The translations under genes and the position numbers were made by a program. The notes under the pieces are model-generated. The model made no database searches and was not told the origin of the DNA. It saw only the letters and a program-made list of their open reading frames with translations. Positions 39,563 to 46,542 of a DNA stretch of 46,542 bases are shown here, piece after piece; within the stretch, counting starts at the first letter, position 1; each line of letters starts with the position of its first letter. The DNA comes from Candidatus Saccharimonadota bacterium (lineage in GTDB: Bacteria > Patescibacteriota > Saccharimonadia > Saccharimonadales > UBA10212), in assembly GCA_016187175.1 (NCBI GenBank), contig JACPKG010000003.1:1-46542 (forward strand). The letters run 5' to 3'.

Positions 39563-39851
39563 TCAATCTTTATCATCGCCCACAACTTTAACCTCGTAGC
39601 TTTCGACTAATGGATTCACTAATACTGCGGTCTCTGTGCATATTACTCCGACCAATACGGCAAGCTTCTGTAGGATCTATATCCTGCGGTAAGACCAACT
39701 CATAGAGGCGCCCTATTCGTACATTGTTTACATTAAAACCCAAAGGTGATTTCAGCACTAGTTCTACTGCTTCGCCTTCTGGATCTAGCATACCTTCTTT
39801 TGGTAGCACCAGAACCTCAATTCTTAAGCCGCTAAAAGGTGCTTCACTCAT
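39563..39851 (-). pseudogene. purS: PurS (FGAM synthetase subunit) with one frameshift
   Basis: LPKEGMLDPEGEAVELVLKSPLGFNVNNVRIGRLYELVLPQDIDPTEA, then in the adjacent frame AVLVGVICTETAVLVNPLVESYEVKVVGDDKD. Confidence 0.8.
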
Positions 39852-39914
39852 TAATCTAATCTAAAATTATGAGACTGAAGCTGCCTGCGGTCAATTATCG
39901 GTCGTAAAGAGCTA

Positions 39915-40664
39915 ACTGGTCTGTGCTTACAAGGATTGCATACAAGGATTATCCTTGTAAGCACAGACCAGTGTGCGTATATTGGAAGTATGCCTAGTAA
40001 AAACACGGTTAAAGAATTTGACGTTGATCAAATGTGGCATGTCTATAATCGTGGAGTCGAAAAACGGATGATTTTTATGGACGACCTTGACTACAGAGTT
40101 CTCCTAAGTTATCTGAAAATAGCTCTTGGACCTGAAATACCTAAAGAAACTGTTAATTTAGATTTGGCTCAAGTATTTAACTTGCGCAGAGCCCATCTTC
40201 ATTCCGAAGTCGAGCTGGTAGCTTACTGTTTAATGCCCAATCATTTTCACCTGTTGCTTTATCAGTATTCGCCAGACGGGATTTCTAAATTAATGCGCTC
40301 TATTAGCACCGGTTACGTTATGTATTTTAATAAACGCTACAAACGCGAAGGCCGGCTTTTTCAAGGAACCTATAAAGCTTCACACATAAGTAGTGACCAA
40401 TACTGGCTCCATGCTAGTCGATACATACATCTAAATCCACTTGACGCCAAAGAAGACTATAAGATCTATCCGTATAGTAGTTACAAGTATTTTGCGGGTA
40501 AACAAAGACCTAAATGGCTCCATCCAGAATGGATCACCAAAAGCTTTATTGGAACGGAGGAGTATAAGACCTTTGTGGCAGATTACCAATCCTATAAATA
40601 TGAACTCGATAGCCTCAAAAAACAACTTGCTGCTTAGCTCTTGCCTACAAGGATTATCCTTGTA
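39915..40664 (+). mobile_element. RAYT (REP-associated Y1 transposase) element with palindromic ends
   Basis: 22-bp perfect inverted repeat 39915-39936/39951-39972; identical 19-mer TACAAGGATTATCCTTGTA at 39941-39959 and 40646-40664. Confidence 0.85.
39990..40637 (+). CDS. REP-associated tyrosine transposase (Y1_Tnp)
   Basis: MWHVYNRGVEKRMIF, YCLMPNHFHLLLYQ, GRLFQGTYKASHI, YIHLNP. Confidence 0.93.
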   Translation: MPSKNTVKEFDVDQMWHVYNRGVEKRMIFMDDLDYRVLLSYLKIALGPEIPKETVNLDLAQVFNLRRAHLHSEVELVAYCLMPNHFHLLLYQYSPDGISKLMRSISTGYVMYFNKRYKREGRLFQGTYKASHISSDQYWLHASRYIHLNPLDAKEDYKIYPYSSYKYFAGKQRPKWLHPEWITKSFIGTEEYKTFVADYQSYKYELDSLKKQLAA

Positions 40665-40681
40665 AGCAAGGATGTTAATTA

Positions 40682-42007
40682 TTAGGATTTGAGGAAGTCG
40701 ATTGTAAGAGCGGCGGTCCAGGAAAAGTTTGGCGCGCCGGCCGGTTCGGCATCGGTAGGGCTAAAGTATTCCCAGATGCCGCTTTTTGCGACGAGTTCTA
40801 AACCTTTTCTTCGTAAATTTTCAGCTTCATCATCGAAGCCGTATCTTTTAAGGCCGTCAATGATCAACCAATTGGTATTTATCCAAGTTGGTCCCTGCCA
40901 GTACTTAAGAGGGTCAAAGTATGATGAACTGAGCGGCACGCTAGGCACTGGCCAGTTGGCCCTAAACCACTTGCGGCTGCTTAACAGCTCTACCAAGCGG
41001 GCAGCCTTCTCTTTGGTGATACAGCCGGCGTAAAGCGGTAAAAGTGTAGCGATTGTTGGCTCTTCGATCAATTTATGGCTGATAAAACTGCGGCTGTAGT
41101 AAATACCAGCCGCTTCGTCCCAAAGATGATCCAGTGCTGCGATTGACCTTATCATTGCTAGAGAAAGTTCGTCAGGTAGCGGACGGCCAACCGTTTCGGC
41201 TATTTTTCGCAAGTGTTCGTTGGCGCGGATCAAGATGCAGTTAAACGCTAAATCTTCAACGGCAAATAAAGCCCGGCTCATAATAGCCTCTGAGTTGTAG
41301 GCGTGGCGCCTCAAGCGATGCAAGGCCGACCACTGAACCATTGCCTCAATGTTGCTTATTCTTTGGCCGGGGGGGATATGGCGCGTATCACGCCTGACTA
41401 GCTCGACTACGCCGTCAAGATGTAGTTTTTCAATCAGCCGAACCCACCATGGCATACTGTGCTTGCGCATTTCGCTGATCCAGGGCGGCGAATTATCCAG
41501 GCCCGCCTCATAGGGGTGCAGTAGTATGATCAACCCTTCTTTATGCGGATCCCTGTCGGTGTACAACCATTCATGATAGCGCAGTAATGAGGGGAACATC
41601 ATTTTGTACCAAGTCCGGCGTTCGGGTAATTTCATTTTTTCACCGACGCGAACCACGGCTTCAGCTAGCATCGGCGGCTGTGTTATTCCGCTAGTGGCAA
41701 CATTATCTGGTGCATAAGGGTTCACATAGCTGCGACAAAGCTCTCGGTCACGATGAAATTCGCGGCCATCTGAAAATATAATGTTGGGCAGCATGCCGTT
41801 GCTCCATTGCCCGCGCAGCAGACTGCGAAGCTCAGTTTGGGCCCGCGCAATATCCAGGTGTCGCAGACCAATAGCGATGAAGCAGCTATCCCATAGCCAT
41901 TGATGAGGGTATAAATCACCGGCCGGTACAGTCCACGCCCCGCGGTCGTTGTGCTTCAAGACCTCTTCGGCTTTTTCAAGCAGATCGCTGTTTGTGTCAT
42001 CGCTCAT
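40682..42007 (-). CDS. GH63-like / mannosylglycerate hydrolase-like glycoside hydrolase
   Basis: LYPHQWLWDSCFIAIGLRHLD, RGQWSNGMLPNIIF, YWQGPTWINTNWLIIDGL. Confidence 0.82.
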   Translation of the reverse strand: MSDDTNSDLLEKAEEVLKHNDRGAWTVPAGDLYPHQWLWDSCFIAIGLRHLDIARAQTELRSLLRGQWSNGMLPNIIFSDGREFHRDRELCRSYVNPYAPDNVATSGITQPPMLAEAVVRVGEKMKLPERRTWYKMMFPSLLRYHEWLYTDRDPHKEGLIILLHPYEAGLDNSPPWISEMRKHSMPWWVRLIEKLHLDGVVELVRRDTRHIPPGQRISNIEAMVQWSALHRLRRHAYNSEAIMSRALFAVEDLAFNCILIRANEHLRKIAETVGRPLPDELSLAMIRSIAALDHLWDEAAGIYYSRSFISHKLIEEPTIATLLPLYAGCITKEKAARLVELLSSRKWFRANWPVPSVPLSSSYFDPLKYWQGPTWINTNWLIIDGLKRYGFDDEAENLRRKGLELVAKSGIWEYFSPTDAEPAGAPNFSWTAALTIDFLKS

Positions 42008-42031
42008 TATTGCTTTAAGTATACCGAGAAA

Positions 42032-42059
42032 AGGTTATAGGTTACAGGTTGTAGGTTAC
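42032..42059 (+). repeat. Heptamer array (AGGTTAT AGGTTAC AGGTTGT AGGTTAC) at the pheS promoter
   Basis: 4 x 7 bp upstream of TATACT 42072-42077. Confidence 0.9.
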
Positions 42060-42086
42060 AGTAGTCGCATTTATACTAATGAGAGC

Positions 42087-43115
42087 ATGGAGTATAAAAA
42101 TCCGGATGTAGTTAAAGTGGTGAAACAGCTTAAGGCGAAGTTCGATAAGCTGGAGGATAAGCGGGCTATTTTACGCTCGCCAGAACTAGGCGCACTTTTT
42201 GAGCGAATAAAAACTTTGCCAACCGGCAAAGCCCGCGCCGACTTCGGCAAAGAAGTAAACAAACTGAAACAAGAGCTCGAAGCTCTTGTTTCAGCAGCAA
42301 TAAGCAATAAGCAAAAAGCAAAAAGCACTCCGATTGACGTGACGGCGCCTTTTGATATTAACGTCCCGGCAGAGCTGCGGCCAAAGTTACTCACTGCCGA
42401 CAACGGTAGCCGGCATCCACTAATGACTGAACTAGAAAATATTTTGGGTATTTTTGCCCGTATGGGTTTTGTGGCTATTGAATCGCGTGAACTGGATGAT
42501 GATTATCATATGTTCGGCTCGCTGAACTTTCCCAAAGACCATCCAGCCCGCGATGAATACGATACATTTGTAACTGATGAAGACCTAGTGGCACCGGCCC
42601 ATACTTCGATAATGCAAAACCGAGTCTTTAAGAGTATGGAAATCCCCATCCGGGTAGTAATTCCAGGCCGATGTTTCCGTAATGAAGACGTTGATGCACG
42701 GCATGACCATACTTTTTATCAGCTCGAAGGCGTGTATGTAGACAGAGGTATACATGCCGGTCATCTGATTGCTACGCTCAAGACTTTTTTTAAGGAATAC
42801 TTCCAAAAAGACGTAGGGGTTAAGACGCAGCCATTTTACTTTCCGTTTACCGAACCGAGTTTTGAATTCGCTGCTAGCTGTCCATTTTGTGACCAAAAAG
42901 GCTGCAATATATGTTCATATTCAGGTTGGATTGAGCTATTAGGCTGCGGATTAATCCACCCAAATGTGCTGCGCGAAGGCGGCATCGACCCAACACAGTA
43001 CACCGGCTTCGCGTGGGGCGGCGGGATTGAACGCTTAGTAATGATCAAATACGGCATTGAGGATATCCGTTACTTTCACTCCGGCAATCTAAAATTTCTG
43101 AGACAATTTTCATGA
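42087..43115 (+). CDS. pheS: Phenylalanyl-tRNA synthetase alpha subunit
   Basis: RHDHTFYQLEGVYVDRG, FTEPSFEFAASCPFC, WIELLGCGLIHPNVL, GFAWGGGIERLVMIKYGI. Confidence 0.96.
   Translation: MEYKNPDVVKVVKQLKAKFDKLEDKRAILRSPELGALFERIKTLPTGKARADFGKEVNKLKQELEALVSAAISNKQKAKSTPIDVTAPFDINVPAELRPKLLTADNGSRHPLMTELENILGIFARMGFVAIESRELDDDYHMFGSLNFPKDHPARDEYDTFVTDEDLVAPAHTSIMQNRVFKSMEIPIRVVIPGRCFRNEDVDARHDHTFYQLEGVYVDRGIHAGHLIATLKTFFKEYFQKDVGVKTQPFYFPFTEPSFEFAASCPFCDQKGCNICSYSGWIELLGCGLIHPNVLREGGIDPTQYTGFAWGGGIERLVMIKYGIEDIRYFHSGNLKFLRQFS
42266..42323 (+). repeat. Perfect 12-bp hairpin (42266-42292) plus heptamer array AGCAATA AGCAATA AGCAAAA AGCAAAA (42296-42323) inside pheS
   Basis: GAAACAAGAGCT-CGA-AGCTCTTGTTTC. 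Confidence 0.9.
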
Positions 43116-43453
43116 AACAGGTCACTAAAATTTCGTTGGCAGAGCTTAAGAAAATGGCCGAAAAAATGTATGGTTCTATCGTTAAGGCAGATGTTGACGT
43201 TACCAAAAAAATAGTACTGGTTGATATGGATCTCCACTCCGACGGCGAAGCTTATCTAATGGAACATGGTTCAAAACAAGAGGATATGTGGGGTATTAAT
43301 CTGCAGCCGGATAAATACGGTACTAATGAATTTGTAGAGTTTGATTCTATGATCAACTATAAATCTAGCCAAGGCAATGACTCCAGAGGGGTTAATGATA
43401 AGGGCACCAGGAATAAAATAATTGAGCTCATTGAGGAAACGGTCCATGAATAG
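43112..43453 (+). CDS. DUF5674-like protein
   Basis: VKADVDVTKKIVLVDMDLHSDGEAYLMEHGSKQEDMWGINL pattern. Confidence 0.65.
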   Translation: MKQVTKISLAELKKMAEKMYGSIVKADVDVTKKIVLVDMDLHSDGEAYLMEHGSKQEDMWGINLQPDKYGTNEFVEFDSMINYKSSQGNDSRGVNDKGTRNKIIELIEETVHE

Positions 43454-43766
43454 ACACACAATAGATAAAAACCGCTGGGCCAAGATGACTGTCTTCGAGC
43501 AAATGGGTAATATCGGCTCAGAAGTTGGCCGGGCGTTATCAGCTAAACATCGCGGCGATATGGTCAGTATGAAAGCGGCCCTTTTTCGGGGGCTGGACTT
43601 AATAGATATTACAGCTGAACTTTGGGCCAAAAAATACCCTTATAGGAATAAAGAACTATTACGCTCGCGCGAATTTTTTGTGCAAAGTATAGTTACGGAT
43701 AATGAAGATACAACTTTAGAGAAATATTTTACGGAATTTGCCGTAGCAGCGAGGCTTCATCGATGA
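43449..43766 (+). CDS. Conserved hypothetical helical protein
   Basis: MNRHTIDKNRWAKMTVFEQMGNIGSEVGRALSAKHRGD; overlaps the previous gene by a few nt. Confidence 0.65.
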   Translation, partial: NRHTIDKNRWAKMTVFEQMGNIGSEVGRALSAKHRGDMVSMKAALFRGLDLIDITAELWAKKYPYRNKELLRSREFFVQSIVTDNEDTTLEKYFTEFAVAARLHR

Positions 43767-43942
43767 GCAACAAGGAGCAATTCTACCAATGCCCAGAGTG
43801 CGGCCTGCATTATCGAAGCGAAGAGACTGCCAAAAAATGCCAAGCATTTTGTAAGGAGAATAAAGCTTGCAGTATGGAAATTGCCAAAAAAGCCGTAGAG
43901 TACGAGCTTCGAGAGAAAGAAGTGTCCGATGAATCCCGTTAG
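43763..43942 (+). CDS. 59-aa zinc-ribbon-like protein
   Basis: MSNKEQFYQCPECGLHYRSEETAKKCQAFC...; start overlaps the previous stop. Not in the ORF track. Confidence 0.6.
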   Translation: MSNKEQFYQCPECGLHYRSEETAKKCQAFCKENKACSMEIAKKAVEYELREKEVSDESR

Positions 43943-44043
43943 ACCTCAGCCCCACATTACCGGTGTACATATGATCGTTGGCGATGACTCTGGCTATCCA
44001 ACGCTATTTGGGGGATATGAAGTGGAGGGTGAAGTCTAACGGG

Positions 44044-46542
44044 ATGAAAGTTAGCGTTAATTGGATTAGAAAAATTATCGAGCAGGACCATGTTTCGGCT
44101 GATCCGATGCCGGATGGTATTGACGCGTTGGTCGAGAAAATTGGCGCCCAGTTAGGCGCAGTCGAAGAGGTTATTGATGTTGGTAAAAAATACCAAGGCA
44201 TTGTCGTCGCCAAAGTTATCTCCTGCGAAAAGCATCCAAACGCCGACAAGCTAAGTGTATGCCTAATTGATGATGCCAAAGCAGTTAAAGGCGTTAGGCG
44301 TGATGCTAAAGGTTTGGTGCAGGTTGTTTGTGGCGCGCCAAATGTCGCTGCCGACCAGCTGGTGGCCTGGATCCCGCCCGGCGTTGCCGTGCCTTCAACC
44401 GTTGATAAAGAACCTTTTGTCCTGGAAGCGCGAAATATTAGAGGTGTTATTAGCAGCGGTATGATTGCCAGCCTCAAAGAGCTGGCCTTGGGAGAAGATC
44501 ACACAGGGATTTTAGTTATTGACCAACCCACCAAAGCAGGTCAGCCATTCGCCGAAGTTTACAAATTGGACGACTTCATTATCGATATCGAAAACAAGAT
44601 GTTCACTCACCGTCCGGATTTATTTGGGCAATTAGGTATTGTTCGTGAACTGGCGGGAATCCAACAGCATGTTTTCAAAAGCCCGGACTGGTACAAAGAG
44701 AATCCGCAACTGCCTAAACCAAATGGCGTAGCCACTCATAAGTTAAGTGTCAAAAACGACACGCCACAGTTGGTGTCCAGATTTACAGTCGTGGTTTTGA
44801 AAGATGTTAAAGTCGGTTCCAGTCCGCTTTGGCTTAAGGTGCGTTTAAGTAATGTAGGAGTAAAATCTGTCAACAACATTGTCGACATAACAAACTTTCT
44901 GATGCTAGAAACGGCCCAGCCGCTGCATGCTTATGATTACGACAAACTGCTAATGCAGCAGAGCCAAGAGCCAAGAGCCAAGAGCCAAGAAGTTACCATC
45001 GGAGTAAGGCTGGCCGAGGCCGGCGAAGAACTGACAGTTTTGGGTGGTAAGAGATTAAAGCTAAACAAAAACGATATTGTCATTACCTCGGCCGACAAGC
45101 CGATTGGTTTAGGCGGCATAATGGGCGGAGCAGATACGGAAGTCAATGAGGCTACGACCAATATTGCTTTGGAAGTTGGTAATTTCGATATGAATACCAT
45201 TCGCACGTCAGCCATGCGCCATGGCCTGTTTACCGAAGCCGCCACTAGGTTCACCAAGAACCAGAGCTCGCGCCAGAACCTGGCGGTAGCTGTGAAAGCC
45301 ATTGATGAAATAAAACGTTTGGCCGGCGGCCGCCAAGCCAGCCCGATCATCGACGATAGACACTTTCATGTCAAAGCCGTTACCGTAAACGTGATACCCC
45401 AATTCATCAATGAACGTTTAGGCCTTGACCTCAGCACTGCCCGAATTAAGAAATTGCTGGAAAATGTCGAGTTTAAAGTTGAGACCAGTGGCGAAACATT
45501 AAAGATCGAAGCGCCTTTTTGGCGGACTGACATAGAAATTCCCGAAGACATTGTTGAAGAAGTTGGCCGGCTGTACGGCTACGAGCATCTGCCACTGGCA
45601 TTACCCGGCAAAGATCTCACTCCGGCAGCCAAAAATGAAACACTGGATTTCAAGCAACGCGCCCGTGATATACTGTCGGCCGCTGGCGCCAACGAGGCTT
45701 TAACATACAGTTTTATCCATAGTTCACTGATAGAAAAAGCCGGCCAAGACGTTAAAGATGCCTACCATATTCGCAACGCACTCAGCCCAGACTTGCAATA
45801 TTACCGGTTGAGTTTGGCACCCAGCTTGCTAGAGAAAGTCCATCCTAACATCAAAGAAGGCTTTGAGGACCTTTCATTATTCGAAATAGGCCGTGCTCAT
45901 GTAAGAGGTGTAGTGGATGAAGAAAAGCTGCCTATGGAGCTGGAGAGGCTTTGTCTGGTTGTTGCCAAAAACAGGTCACGAAAAGAGGCCGGCGCACCAT
46001 ATTTTGCGGCTAAAAAACAACTGGAAAACCTACTGCACAGTGTGGGTATCCATTCAATGGTCTACGAGCCGCTGAGCAAAGACCTGCCTATGCAATGGCA
46101 AGCGGCAGCTAGTGCCTACGAACCCAAACGAACTGCGGTAATTTATCCTAATTATCATAAAAAAGAAGTTATTGGTTTAATTGGCGAGCCTAGCCAAGCC
46201 CTAAAACAGTCACTGAAATTACCGACTTTTATCGCCGGAGCTGAGTTAGACATTGAAGTTTTGATTAAAAACGCTAAGCCACTCGATTATTATCCGCTTA
46301 ATAAATTCCCAGCCATCGAGCAGGACATTTGTCTGCGTAGCAGTAACAATCTGTCTTATGGGGAGCTGACAAATTTTGTATTAGGTACATTAGGCAAAAT
46401 AGCCGACGAACATGGCTTCTTTCATTGGCTCAGCCCAGTCGACATTTACCAAAAGCCTAACGACAAAGCCCACAAACAAACAACCTGGCACATTGGTCTG
46501 TCGCACCCGAAAAAAACCCTAACTACTGCAGAGGCGAATAAA
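44044..46542 (+). CDS. pheT: Phenylalanyl-tRNA synthetase beta subunit, partial at window end
   Basis: MKVSVNWIRKII ... KVISCEKHPNADKLSVC ... VVCGAPNVAADQLVAWIPPGV ... FTHRPDLFGQLGIVRELAG; open to the last base, hence absent from the ORF track. Confidence 0.95.
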   Translation, partial: MKVSVNWIRKIIEQDHVSADPMPDGIDALVEKIGAQLGAVEEVIDVGKKYQGIVVAKVISCEKHPNADKLSVCLIDDAKAVKGVRRDAKGLVQVVCGAPNVAADQLVAWIPPGVAVPSTVDKEPFVLEARNIRGVISSGMIASLKELALGEDHTGILVIDQPTKAGQPFAEVYKLDDFIIDIENKMFTHRPDLFGQLGIVRELAGIQQHVFKSPDWYKENPQLPKPNGVATHKLSVKNDTPQLVSRFTVVVLKDVKVGSSPLWLKVRLSNVGVKSVNNIVDITNFLMLETAQPLHAYDYDKLLMQQSQEPRAKSQEVTIGVRLAEAGEELTVLGGKRLKLNKNDIVITSADKPIGLGGIMGGADTEVNEATTNIALEVGNFDMNTIRTSAMRHGLFTEAATRFTKNQSSRQNLAVAVKAIDEIKRLAGGRQASPIIDDRHFHVKAVTVNVIPQFINERLGLDLSTARIKKLLENVEFKVETSGETLKIEAPFWRTDIEIPEDIVEEVGRLYGYEHLPLALPGKDLTPAAKNETLDFKQRARDILSAAGANEALTYSFIHSSLIEKAGQDVKDAYHIRNALSPDLQYYRLSLAPSLLEKVHPNIKEGFEDLSLFEIGRAHVRGVVDEEKLPMELERLCLVVAKNRSRKEAGAPYFAAKKQLENLLHSVGIHSMVYEPLSKDLPMQWQAAASAYEPKRTAVIYPNYHKKEVIGLIGEPSQALKQSLKLPTFIAGAELDIEVLIKNAKPLDYYPLNKFPAIEQDICLRSSNNLSYGELTNFVLGTLGKIADEHGFFHWLSPVDIYQKPNDKAHKQTTWHIGLSHPKKTLTTAEANK
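44960..44987 (+). repeat. Heptamer array (AGAGCCA x4) inside pheT
   Basis: 4 perfect 7-bp units, translated QSQEPRAKSQE. Confidence 0.95.

Overview
This ~46.5 kb window looks like a bacterial chromosome segment. Gene content and compact spacing suggest a Patescibacteria/CPR-like, possibly Saccharibacteria-like, organism; taxonomy is inference only. It carries the leuS C-terminal half, a candidate rpmF, nusB/nudix/rnc/rpsP/KH/trmD, a Fe/Mn SOD, two VIT-like genes and tRNA-Gln(CUG). Next come ilvB with an attenuator-like leader, an IS1595-like element remnant, lysC-hom-asd and a complete minus-strand F1Fo-ATPase operon. The right half has zwf, an ABC-2 exporter pair, rarA, a SAM-I riboswitch with metK, a coiled-coil secreted protein, a pilin-like protein, a NYN protein, ndh, MFS, Fur/ZIP, rmuC, purS, a RAYT element with palindromic ends, a GH63-like protein and pheS ... 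pheT (partial; absent from the ORF track because it has no stop in the window). The most unusual signal is a class of ~28-bp arrays of (usually four) heptamers. Each site has a different unit sequence but the same 7-bp period. They lie in intergenic gaps/promoters and inside tolerant loops of leuS, trmD, pheS, pheT and the nusB tail, often beside perfect hairpins or GC-rich dispersed palindromes. Other notable signals: a tandem-hairpin element inserted inside the SAM-I aptamer, an Ile/Val/Leu leader peptide with mutually exclusive hairpins before ilvB, a set of predicted leaderless promoters, and several single-event frame disruptions (leuS, rarA, purS, VIT) that could be real or assembly errors.
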